From: Diadema setosum
Lineage: Eukaryota; Echinodermata; Echinoidea; Diadematoida; Diadematidae
Assembly (NCBI RefSeq): GCF_964275005.1
Contig: NC_092706.1
Span: 28,634,781 to 28,698,780, forward strand
DNA length: 64,000 nt
Direction: 5' to 3'
Both the position numbers and the translations under genes were made by a program. A model generated the notes under the pieces. It searched no databases, was not told the origin of the DNA, and was given only the letters and a program-made list of their open reading frames with translations. Below, in pieces: positions 10,601 through 23,683 of this stretch (the stretch's first letter is position 1; every line of letters starts with the position of its first letter).

Positions 10601-13600
10601 AGGGCACTTCCGGCGCGGAGCATAATTTGCACAACGCTAGCGTGCGCGTACGTGTACCCTACCTATAGCGCCGCACCGACCACGGATACTACTAGTAGTA
10701 CAGTAGGCGGTACCGCCCGAGCAAGCGAGTGGCAAGGCCTGTCATACTCGTACACTGTAGTCGAGTCCCCGCCGGCGGCCGGCCTTGCATTAGCATGCGC
10801 CACTGCACGCATACAGCGCATAAGCTAACACATACCGGTACAGCGTACTGCTTGATCATGCGATCAATGTGCACATCACAGATCAGTCATCTCTGCATAT
10901 GCTGAAAATATGCTGGAAAATATTCACCCACCTGGATGTCGTCATAGAATGCCCATCTTTTTTTTTATTTGTTCTCTGTCGAAATGTCGCGAACACAATC
11001 GGGAACGAACAGTGATCTCGAACTTATCCTGTCTCCGAAGCAACTTCTTCCAAGTAAGTACAGTACGTACAATGTACGTAGGCACTAGGCCTACTACCTA
11101 GTGCTACTACCAATACTAACGTTAGTAAGTCGCGCGTGCACGTAATGCGCTGTGGAGTCACCCACCAACTTCACCCACGCAGCCACGTCACGTCTCGCAT
11201 GCCAGTAAGGGTCCTATTTCTGCAGATTTTTTTCATTTATTGTCGTGCGAACAACACATGGCAGCTTCGCAGCAACAACCAATAGTCGTATTAACAGCAA
11301 TTTCGTAAGAATTGAGAAATTTTAAATCATATTAAAGCTGTAATTCAAGTCGAGAAAACAGGAAGTACACGCAGAATACGGTCGGTTGTGTGTGTAAATA
11401 GCATTAGTCACGTATCACGCGCGTACGAATGGAAGTGATTTTGCTACCGGACTATCCCATAATGCACCGTAAATGACGCTTAAATCAACATCCGGGTACT
11501 TTTTACGTCATTGGCAATAGCGAGAATTATGTAATGACAGTCTGTCAAAAGTCAAGAACTTAATCCATTCTCAGTTGGGTGCTTAAAGTCACACAGATTT
11601 TGATTTGGAAACATCAGGTGCAGTATGCACAGGGGTAAAGAAGACTTTATTCTCCCCTGGAGAGCATCAGTGAAAGGAATTTTTATTTGTTTTTATTTAA
11701 GCAGAATTGGTGGAAATGTCCAGAGCATTTTAGCGAAAGGCTTTAATAGTACTGTGATATCCAGTAAGGATTAAGGAAGTTGCAGCAGCAGAAATTTCAG
11801 TATTTTTGATAATGTAAATTTCAAGCCATTGGCAAATAAGTTCTGATATGAAGGTTCTGGGAATACAGAATCTGTGTCACTTTCTTTATAAATTCAACCA
11901 AACAATCAGCTCTTTTGTCATAGGGTTGCATATTATTGTATCATCCATGGTATAATATCCCCAATGATGTAAAAAAAAAAACAAACAAACAAAAACAAAC
12001 AAACAAACAAACAAACAAACAAACAAACAAACAGACCTCTCATGAGATTGAGAAATGTAAAAAAAAGTGTGTAAATTCACAATAAAAAAATAAAGTGCAT
12101 ATATAGTGTGTGTATAATGTATGTATAACTGGCTGAATATTGCAAGAAATCGTCTTCTGACATGTTGCAAGTCTTGTTAGCACACCAGCGTCGTATGCAG
12201 CTGTTTACTCTACCCGGAAAGTATGATACTCTGCTAAAATGCTATTTGCAATTTTGTATTTAAATGTGATGTACTGTCCTTTACAGCTGCCAGACCTACA
12301 GGAAGTCATGCTAATAGGGACATACCAACCCACAGATTCCCTCAACAGATTCGTCGCTTCAACGCAGCGAGAATTCAAATTCAACGTAAGGTGAGTGGAA
12401 CCTAATGTGAGGAGGGTTACAGACACTTCCACTGCGTTCAGATGAACCCCCACTTAGCGGGGAGTGTACCGTTTGTCAGGACTTTCCCCGGCAATCCCAT
12501 CGTGTGAACGCTCGGTACGACATTCCTCGCTCCCCCCGGCAAGCTTGTCGAGCAACAAAATTCTGGCAGGGGACTGACTTTGTCTCTCGCGCAACTGTTT
12601 TCCTCAGAAGTGAGCATGCTCGATATGTTGTGGTGAAGTAGGCAATCTGGGGCTGTACACATTGCTATCGTATAAATTTGCAATCGGGCGCCCTACAGCA
12701 CCACGTACGGTGACCTGCCACAGCTGAAACCACCAGCCATGATTTTGTCCTCCTTTTAGGGGGGGATTTCAGTGCATGTGTGGACAGTCGACCATAAAAC
12801 TCTCCAAATTGTCCCCACAAAACGGTGGATCATCTGAACATAGGGTTTGTTAATGTCTGAGTTTCAGTGGGAGAATTACGTAATCCTTACAAGTTCTCAT
12901 GCCTCCATTGTGCGTCTGTGGTAACCTGGCGTATTGTTAGAATGCATGCATACATCTCACATTAATGCATTATTCAGGAGGATGCATGGGTTTCTCTGGT
13001 ACGTGTCCACTGAGTTGAGTCTCAGAAAAACTGGCAAGGTTAGGCAGTCACACCTTATTATCTGGCTCTCTCATTTTAGCCGAGTCTCTTCTAGTAGTTA
13101 AACAACAATGCAGCACACTTCATGTCAATATGGATGTGACATAATTTCACATACAATATCTCCGAAGGATTAATATAATTTATAATGCTTTCTGGTTTTT
13201 CGTCTCTCTATATATATGCCTTCTTCACTAGGTACCTACAAGAGTACACAGCCCTTGGAACGGCAGGCGGACTCTACCACTTTCGGGACCAGATCCTGAC
13301 GGGCCAACCCAAGGCATTCCTGGTCTTCAATGGTGACATCTGCTGCAAGTTTCCCTTGGCTGAGATGTGGGCCTTCCATGAGCAGGTTGCTGAGGGTGTC
13401 CACTACACCATGCTGTCTACTGAGGTGGGTCACTGTACTTAATGTTCACTGGGGGAGGAGATGGGGGGCTGGTAGGAGTGTAGTATTGTTGATTTGTGTA
13501 CATGTGTTAATGTATCATTGTGTGTAGTTTGTTTTGTTTCTTATACTGTGTTCTCCACAGACTGGTATTCATATAGAACTAACATACCATTCGTACATGT

Positions 13601-16600
13601 GTATATTACCACAGATTTTCAATAAACTTGATCTAACTTCAGTTATCAAAAGATTTGATATTGCATGTGGAAACGCACTATACACATTTTCTGTAATCAT
13701 ATCATTTCATTCCAGTCATTGATGACACTGTTTTTGTTCAATTGGAAAATGTTTTACGCTGTCTCTCCTTGTTTTCCGTCATTCAATGTGCCAGGCCACG
13801 AGAGACCAGAGCTTGTCCTATGGCTGTTTGGTGGAGAATGAAAACACGCATGAGGTAAGGTGCTCATCTCCAATGTATTACACTGATAGTGGGTGATAAT
13901 AATAATACTGCTGACAATAATTGTGATGATGATGATGGTGATGATGGTGATGATGATGGTGATGATGGTGATGATGGTGATAATGATGATGATGATGGTG
14001 ATGGTGATGATGGTGATGATGATGGTGATGATGATGATGGTGGTGATGATGATGATGATGGTGATGATGATGGTGATGATGGTGGTGATGATGATGATGG
14101 TGGTGATGATGATGATGATGATGGTGATGATGATGGTGATGATGATGATGATGGTGATGATGATGGTGATGATGATGATGGTGGTGATGATGATGGTGAT
14201 GATGATGATGATGGTGATGATGGTGGTGATGATGGTGATGATAATGATAGTGGTGATGATGATGATGATGCAGATAATGATACAGTCTTTGTCATCCAGG
14301 GTAGCCTCCTTGAGAGTTATCACTGCTCTAGTGAAGGGTCCTGCCATAAAACCGTAGTGTTGCCAGGTACCCATTGATACACCAGGGTAGAGAGGGACAT
14401 GATGCTTATAGCAGTCTTGTCCAAGAGTGTAGGCACTTGATGGGATTTGAACTCGGGACCTCCAATGAAAACTCGGGGAGTTCTACCCACTCTGCTGCAG
14501 TGTCCCCACAAATTCGCTCAACACCTCTAAAATACAGCGACAGTCCTTCACGACCCTAGATTCTAGAAAGTAAATCTGATGAAGGAGTTTGGTATCCAAC
14601 AAATGAATGTGCATCACATTGCAGGTTTTTCTGAGCATCTAAGTTATTAAGTTTGCTCCCAATTTCAACGTACTACCTGGTGGAGAGAAAGGGGGGTGCA
14701 TGGGGAGAAATGGCTGTGGTCTCAATATTCACAGATCAATAATAGGCATTAAAACAGCAGTATGACTCCTGTGAGTTTATATGAACCTTGAATTATGCAA
14801 GTGTATGTGAATGTTACTCAATATATCGCCACATGAAATATTAGGCTAAATCCCAAATTCTACTTTAGTTCATTTGTTCACAAGCATTACAGACAGAAAA
14901 TACTGATGATTTGAGAGGAAAAGGAATGTATTGACGTGATTGACAGAACTGTGGAGAAGTGATGTCTGCACTCACTACAACAAGCCAAATGTTTACATGA
15001 CAATTTTCTGATTTTGTGCAACAGGTGATGCATTATGTCGAGAAACCTCAGACGTTTGTCAGTTCCGTCATCAACTGTGGACTGTACATCCTGCAGCCTG
15101 AGATCTTTAAGCACATTGGAAAGGCCTTCCAGCAAAACCAGGATGAGGTCTTCAAGTGAGTAGTCTCTCTGGGAATAACTGACTGACCTTTGTGCCTATT
15201 AAACAATCTTGATCGCTTGCATGTATTTAAAAAACAGAAAGAAAAATGCTATATTCCAATTTGCCCAGGATCAAATTGTGCTTGGGTGTGTAGCATTTGC
15301 TTTTAATCTTGATAATGGGTGTTGTGCTGATTACAGTGGTATGATTTTTTGTCATTTTATCTGATTTTCTGATTTTTTGCCGAAAGGTGTTTAAAAATTT
15401 GCTTTGCTAACCTCTAGTACTACTTATTTGTCTTCTTTCACAAGCATGATACACAAATATGCTATGGTGTAGCAATTTACAAAACATGCACACAAACACA
15501 TTTTTTTTTTTTTCAGTAGTATTCATTAGATCCCACTCAAGTGATACCGGAGACAGTAATTTACACTGGGATAACTGTACAAAGTGACAATATTACATGA
15601 TTTGGTCATTATTATAAAATTTAAAATGACAAACAAAAATATGTCCTTTTCTGTTTACCCGTAGTATTTTTGCACAGTAAAAGTACATGTGGAAATCAAT
15701 CGATATATATACATTGTATAACATACTTTATTTCCTCACAAATCAAAGCATGTAATAAACAATCCTAGGTTACTACCTGCTCACAGACAGGTAAGTACAA
15801 GGATAAAGAGAATACGATGGACCATTACAGCACAGTTGACAAGGACACAAATATATTCATACATTTACAAACGAACATAATACATTTGATCAGCTGTTTC
15901 AGGACAAAAATGAATATTAAAGGGACTGTACAGTACTCGGTGAGGTGGGGATTCATGTTTTGAACATTCCTAAGTGAGATAATGAGAAACCTCTTATGAA
16001 ATATGAAAGAGCATGTAATTTCAAGAAGGATTCAACGTTTATTTGATGAAAATTGGCCCTGAAATGGCTGAGTGAGATATCCAAAAAAGCGATCCTAATA
16101 AAACTGACAGGCTATGACTTTTATTAGGATCTCTTTGTTTTTCATTGTTTTTAGATATCAGTCATTTCAAAACCGATTTTCATCAAACAAACTTTTGATC
16201 CCCCTTAGAATTGTATGCTCTTTAACATTTCATGGAGTGGTTTCTAAATATCTCGCAAAATGTTACAAGCTGAATCCTCACCTCAACCAGTACTGTACAG
16301 TCCCTTTAATGACTGAAGAACATGCACACGTGTACACACCCACACAAACCCATACATATGTGCTGTATTGATAAAGGATTGTAAGTGTATGTCTATCAGG
16401 TGTATTTTGTCTTTCTCCTACAGTGGGGATCCCCTCTTTCCATCCAAGGACACAATAAGACTGGAGCAAGACATCCTTGCGCCCCTGGCCAGCACAGGGC
16501 AACTCTTCACCTACAAGACCAACAATTTCTGGAGCCAGATAAAATCAGCAGGGTAAGACAAGACATCATGTTACAATCATAAATTATATCGTCACTGGGG

Positions 16601-19600
16601 TGACAAGACCTTGTATCTACAAAATGTGAAATGTTCAGGAGAGCAAAAAAACAAAAAACAAAAAACATAGCAGCCAAAGCACTTTATCAAACGAGATAGC
16701 CTGTCCTTTGACATGCCATGGAGGCTTCATTTTTTGGAGTAAGACAGCTAGGACTTGGACAGGACACCACTTAACCCTAACTTACCTGGGCTATTTAGCA
16801 AGCTTGAATTCCTGGGGGGGGGGCCATTATGGCCCCCCCTTCAGATCTCGGCCGTTGATCGCGCGATCGCCGCAAAATTTTGCATGAACATAAAGCCGGA
16901 TGTAATCTACAAGACTGTTAAGTTCAATTTTCAAAAAATTTGCAGTTTTTATTTTAAATTAATTAATTATGCAAATATATGCAAAAAAACTCATTTTCGT
17001 CTATAATTGGCTTATAAAAGCTTATGGAATGCTGATTTTTGTTTTAAATTTTCCTAGTGACATTCCGAACATTTGTACGTAAAAAGAAAATCAGTATCAA
17101 AATTAATTTCCTATGTTTTCTATTGTTTTATCATTTTTTAATGTATTTCCTTGTTTTTTCGAACTTTTGTTTTTGTTGTTTTTTTCAGCAGAATTTGTCA
17201 TACACATCTTTAGAAGCATAGCTATACTAAAATACATTTATTTCAGCCATTAAAATTAAAAATATGAATCTTTATATGAATTAATTGAAAAAACACAATT
17301 TGTATTGACTTTGTACACAAAATCACGTTTTTGAGCAATTTTGGGGTGGACGAACATTTTTTGAAGGGGCGTGGCTTCGGAACGGTATGCCCGGTCGCGA
17401 CAAATTTGGTCTCAAAAGTTGCGCGAGACTTGAAAGTAAAAAGTCAGTGAGCGGCGCGGTCAAAAAATTTTGCGTGGCGGAATGGTCGCGGAATTTGTCG
17501 AGGGGGGGGCCATTATGGCCCCCCCCCAGGTAAGTTAGGGTTAACTGATTATCTGACCATTAATCCAAAAAAGTTATTTACATTAAAGACACCCAGTCGC
17601 GAGGATACATGGACATATTTCAGCCGCGGGCGGCAGCACGTAAACTCGCTTCCGAAGTTGCTACGAAGCGAAATGTGTGTGTGCGCAAGACATCCCTAAA
17701 GCAATGTATCGCGCTATAATATCTCGTTTGCTCGCTTGATTGATCTGAGCGCGGGGAGTACGTTTTGTGTAATGTGAATTGAATGTATGGTATACTGTAT
17801 GTACTGTGTGATGCAATGTTCGCATGAGCTATAGTAGCTAGCTGCCTATACTTGTACGACTACAGTGTACGCCTTCTCTTCATCGCACCGTCGATCGTCG
17901 TCAGTCGTTAACTACACTGTAATCGTCAGATCAGATTATATATAGGTAGGGTGGCCATCATGGACGATGACACATCGTCATGGGTAGCGGATATTACCGC
18001 CGAGTTGTCCATTCTGAACGCGGACGATTGGGTCGGAGACCCTGTGTTTTGTGTAGCCCTACTACATACAGTATCGACCACCCTTATTGAAACCGACCGC
18101 GTATAATTCGCGCACTGAACACTTTATTACGCACTTCTCTGCGCGCAAAGCACATAAAAATGGATTGGCTTTGAATGTAGATGAGGATGGTGTGGGAAAA
18201 CGCGATAATTCATTGTTCAGTAATGGTTTTAATCAAGGACAAAATTTCGAATGAATATTTTCACCGAATCGTAATGACAGCACAATGTAATGTCTATGGA
18301 AGTTTCTAAAAGGCTTCTAAAAAGCTTCGTACAACACGGTGTTCAATACAACTCGGTTTGCGTGCATTGTCAATGCAAAAACAGCGGTCGATCCTATTAA
18401 CGCGATTTACCGCGGGGAGCTGAAACGAGGCCACGCAAGTTCGTCGGCGATATTTTTGCACTGAAACTTCGAATCGAAAACGGAACAACGGCATTTGATA
18501 GAGCTGGATTTTCTCAATCACGTAGGTCAAGTTTTTTTACGTGAATTTCAGTGTTAAATATTCTTATCAAGCAGATAAACATTAGGCGGTCGATTAGTAG
18601 TAGGTCCAACCATACTTGCCCTGGCGTGTGTAAATTCAGGACGGGGAAGCGACTGTGCCCGTGCAGGGCCAACGGCCACAGTTGCGCACTGCACAGTGTA
18701 TGTAACTGTGGCCGTGATAGAAGGGGGCCGTGCACCAACCGACATACCTTCAAGTCGAAGTAGGGCCTAAAGTAGAATCTATTATTGTTAGATCTATCAT
18801 CTTTGAACCTTTAGTTCCCCTGTTTAAACGTTAGAGTTCTACCAGATCTATTGGGTTAGACTACATGTATGATGGAGCTTGCGATAGATCTATTCATTTT
18901 TTTAAAAATTTATTTGCAAATCCTAAATCATATTCTTGGGGAATTTGCATAACATGATTGATATGAAAAACTTCTCATTTAATGGGACTAATGACATTAA
19001 ACTGACCCAGCAAATGTCATTTCAATTACGGCATTATCATAATTTGACATAAATGAGAACGCGGAATTATACATAGAAAAATAGGCCTACTTGTCGATCA
19101 AACGCAAATGCCCTAAAGTTACTGATACTAGATTAGAAAAAAGTCATTCCACTTCAATCACTGATTCATGTGTAGACTTCTACTTACACACAATCTGGAT
19201 CTGGATTCCTTGAAGTTGTTGACTTGGCCAGCTGGGGTTGCTTGATTGGCGTAAGCCGTGGCAACACAATTCCACCGTGCATGTCGTAACACGAATTTGC
19301 ACATTCTAAATAAAAATTCCTGCAAAACTGTTCATGCAACTCCAGCAAGTGGAAAGCAAAATTTTCATCGGCACGCTGACGCTGAAGCCTCCCCCTCTGG
19401 TCTCTTAATTGTCCTCCAGCTAAGAACACGTCTCTCTGCGTTCTCCACTCGTCGATAGCGTCAAACAAGTAGATACGTTGCCTCGAGTTGGACGGCTGTT
19501 TGATCTCCATTGTGAGGTTTCATTACTAAACCAAAGCCAAGGCTAAGCCGAAACAGTACAGCACTTTTTATTGCAAACAGTACTCGCATACCACACACAA

Positions 19601-22600
19601 TATTGATACTGACATACCGGTACCGACGACTTTCTGTCAACTTTGTTATGTTACGATCCGGCCCAACGTACTGTAAGCTGTACGTATAACACATGCAGCT
19701 GACGCAGCAGACAACATTGCAAGATGAGATCATAACAACCTGCCATATGGCCATATGCATTGCAACTTGCTATACATGAAGCTTAGAGTTTTAATATTTC
19801 TTCATCAAAGCATATTTATAAATACCAAATATTAAACAACGTAATATATGAATAATTTATGATATCGTTATATAATATTTTCAGACATTTTTAAATATTA
19901 TTGCCTAGATTGCTGAAATTGGCACCATAGTGCATATAAACAGAGACTGGAGCCAGATACGTACGTACGTACACCCGACAGCTCTCACTACTTGTTGTGT
20001 CGCGGACCGGGAGAGATTTTCATGCGCATGGCTGTTGTGCGGTTTTGTGCATGCACCCATTCGGCCCCATTCGGTAGGTATTCGAGCGTCCATGTTGAAA
20101 TTACAGTGGACAGCTCGCACGGCGCTCGTGCCCCATCAGGTTTTCGCTGGTGCGCTGCGTAGCGTCGCGTTCGGCATTCGGTACGTACGGGGGTACAATA
20201 ACGGGAGGAGCAGCTTGTCGTGCTTTTCTACTGAGCTGCGAATCGCCTGCGACGACCGGCTGCCTTTAAAAGTTCAGATACAAGGTCTTGTCACCCCAAC
20301 GCCAATACGGAATATTTCTGAAAAGAGAAATTCTTTGTGTGACAGATGACATCCTAAAGAAAACCAGAATAATATATTATTCCAAATTATACAACAACTA
20401 AAAAGATTTGAGCTATCTGATTAACCCGTTGAGGACAAGTCCCGAGTATACTTGGGCAATACTTGGGCAAGCTCCTATGGAGAATACGTGTTGTAGCAAA
20501 ATCAAACTATCCTCAACAGGTTAATTGACTGCTCGTCATGTGACATACAGTTGAAGTACCATTGCACACTATTGCTGTTGAACTTGCAATTGTAATAGTT
20601 GATCAGATGTGGATATTGCGCTGTGACATCACCCATTTACATTTTCTGCCATGATAGGCTCATAATGAACTCAAAGTATTGTACCATTGCATGCCTCTGA
20701 TGTCACAGTATACAGACTTTTGCTGTGCACACTCATTCACTCATTTACTGTCAATAATTTCAACCAATCGCTTTCCCATACAACTCTGTACAATTCTCAG
20801 TATCGCCAATACCTAGGTGCCATTCGCAGAGCAGCATTTTAGATGCATTATGGGATAGCTCTGGGGACAAACTTGCCCCGGTTTTGGCTGCATATGCACT
20901 CGGGTCTCGTTCTGTCTTTATCCATGGGTATTTTTAGCTCACCTGAGCCAAAGGCTCAAGTGAGCTATTGCGATCGCCCTTCGTCCGGCGTCCGTCGTGC
21001 GTCGTGCGTCGTCCGTCGTGCGTAAACTTTTTACATTTTCATCTTCTTCTTGAAAACCCCAAGACCGATTTTCATCAAACTTGGCAGGTAGCATCCCTAG
21101 GGGGTTAGGAACTCAATTTGTTAAAATGGGCACCATGCCCCACCCAGGGGGCCCCCAAGGGGGCCCAACCCCCCCAAAATTAAGGAATCTGTAAAAATCT
21201 TCCACTCTAGAACCAGAAGTGATAGAGCTAAGTTAATACTATGAGTTAGTACATTGATGACTATAGTTTCAAGTTTGTTCATGGCAGAATCAGGGGTGCC
21301 CTCCTTGGGACCCAGGGGAGGGGGGGGGGGGGGTGGGAAGGGGTCCTAGTGGGGCCTAAATTGTACATTTTCATCTTCTTCTTGAGAACCCCATGACCCA
21401 TTTTCACCAAACTTGGCAGGTAGCATCCCTAGGGGGTTAGGATCTCATTTTGTTAAAATGGGCACCATGCCCCACCCAGGGGGCCCCCAGGGGGGCCCAA
21501 ACCCCCCCCCCAAAAAAAAAAAAAAAAAAAAATGAAGGAATCTTTAAAAATCTTCTCTAAGATAAGCTAAGATAATACTATGAGTGAGTACATTAATGAC
21601 TGTAGTTTCAAGTTTGTTCATGGCAGATCCAGGGGTGCCCCTCTTGGGGGTGGGGGTTGGGAAGGTCCAAATGGGGGCCTGAATTGTACATTTTCATCTT
21701 CTTCCTGAAAACCTCATGATGGATTTTCGTCAAACTTGGCAGGTAGCATCCCTAGGGGGTCAGGATCTCAATTTATCAAAGTGGGCACCATGCCCCACCC
21801 AGTGGGCCCCAGGGGGCCCAACCCCCCCCCCCCCAAAATGAAGGAATCTTTAAAAATCTTCTCTAAGATAAGCTAAGATAATACTATGAGTGAGTACATT
21901 AATGACTGTAGTTTCAAGTTTGTTCATAGCAGATCCAGGGGTGCCCCTCTTGGGGGCAGGGGGGGGGGGGGGTTGGGAAGGTCCAAATGGGGGCCTGAAT
22001 TGTACATTTTCATCTTCTTCCTGAAAACCTCATGATGGATTTTCGTCAAACTTGGCAGGTAGCATCCCTAGGGGGTCAGGATCTCAATTTATCAAAGTGG
22101 GCACCATGCCCCACCCAGTAGGCCCCAGGGGGCCCCAATGCCCCCAAATAAAGGAATCTTTAAAAATTTTGGCCCTTATTGTACATTTTAATGTTATACT
22201 TGAGAATGCCTGGTCAAATTTTAGTAAAGCTGTTAATAATTTAGATTAGTGACTGCGTGAAAGGTGAACTTGCGATACTCAGGTGAGCGCTAGACCCGCG
22301 GGTCTCTTGTTTGTTGAAGATTTCTGCGCTTTCCATCATGTGACCAGCACATTGAAGCCTTGCAGTTGTGAACCATGACTCCAGTGACCACAAATCAGTA
22401 AGATTTAGAAACTTTCAACTCTTTAAAGCTGAATTATAGCCAAGAATCTGTGACAGGGCTCTTCAGCGTGCGCAGAAGTTTTCTACGCATTGGCAATACC
22501 GAGAATTGTACCACTATTTGCCTTTCATGAAAAATGGATGCCATTTACATATTGTATTTTAAATCGGCATAGACTATATTATGTTATTCTATGAAGTTTG

Positions 22601-23649
22601 TGTATTAGAATAGAGTATGATTGACAATCACATGTTTTGCCTGTCTAGGTCAGCAATCTATGCCAACAGACTCTACCTAAGCCTGTACCATGAGACACAT
22701 CCAGATCGGCTGGCAAAGAACGATTTGGAGACCGGTCCAGAAATACGAGGTGACGTCTACATTCACCCCACAGCAACCGTAGATCCATCATCGACAGTGA
22801 GTTGAACAAACTACATGTATGCGCACATTCAATATCCATATCGCTCTTTTCCTGCAAAGATGTAAAGACGACTTGTAGAAATTAATCAAGTTGAGGAATG
22901 AAAACCCAGTAAACGTGATGATACTGAATGTCTGTGGATGAGATATCTTAATATTAATTGCTTTACATAAATACTGGTCGGCGATTGGTCGTAATGCAGT
23001 CGCGTGACTAGTGCAGTCAGGTTCAAAGGCGTTATATTGCGAGCAGTGACGTCATATCCGGTAATATGATTTCAGAATTTGATTGGCTGCCGACAGGGCT
23101 AGAATGAAATGTTATGTATTTATGTAGACCATATGATGTAACATGACTATTGTAATAATTTTAATACTTGACAGTCCCTTGGGAGTTATATTTTCCCTCA
23201 GCTTGTTTTCTTTTGTTATGCCATTGGCTATGCAAAGTTTAAAATTAAGTTACTCATACCTTGCAATGTACTCAGTAAATTTACTTTGTGAGGCTATATA
23301 TTGCTGGCACATGGTACAAGCTAACAAAGAACTCTTACTTCTAGTCTTTTGCGTGTAGAGATGGTATGCTTGAAGCATATGTACCGGTTAATCCTGTTAC
23401 TCACACCCTTGAGTTTTGTTTCGATTTTGTCTCTCCTAGTTGGGTCCAAATGTGACAGTAGGACCGAATGTAACCATCGGAGCTGGTGTCAGGGTACGAG
23501 AGTCGATTATCTTGGAGGGTGCTACATTACAGGTTAGCAATTACACTACTGTCATACTGGACTGTTGCAAATGTTTGCTTCCTTATACTGTATGTTTATA
23601 TTTTGCGAATTTCATTTAACACCTTTAAACTGCGAAATAGCAATGTGAA

Positions 23650-23683
<34 letters not shown>

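Larger units (their letters stand above)
10373..12286 (+). other. GMPPA intron 2
   Basis: It holds a 1 kb terminal-inverted-repeat element (10525-11528) and an (AAAC)n tract (11971-12031). Nothing else was recognised. Confidence 0.85.
13855..15024 (+). other. GMPPA intron 5
   Basis: It holds a long (GAT)n-based microsatellite and an adjoining tRNA-derived SINE in - orientation. From 14560 to 15024 nothing was recognised. Confidence 0.8.
17580..20350. other. GC-rich, gene-like island inside GMPPA intron 7
   Basis: The stretch has far more CpG than the rest of the intron and carries several unexplained ORFs on both strands (17960-18106 +, 18552-18763 +, 19184-19510 -). No terminal repeats were found for it. 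It may be a decayed or unknown mobile element, or a nested gene. Confidence 0.4.
16553..22648 (+). other. GMPPA intron 7, rich in mobile elements
   Basis: The intron is 6.1 kb with GTAAGA and TCTAG borders. From left to right it holds a TTAA element with G/C palindromes (16771-17544), a GC-rich gene-like island (17580-20350), a 104-bp TTAA element, and a nested pair of larger elements (20789-22511). Confidence 0.9.

Noticed and set aside
13754-14377. Ile-rich, Ser-rich, Asp-rich and Met-rich ORFs
   Set aside because: They are translations of the GAT microsatellite and its SINE flank.
19930-20349. 139-codon + strand ORF
   Set aside because: It lies in CpG-rich DNA where open frames arise easily, shows no motif, and overlaps a competing - strand frame.
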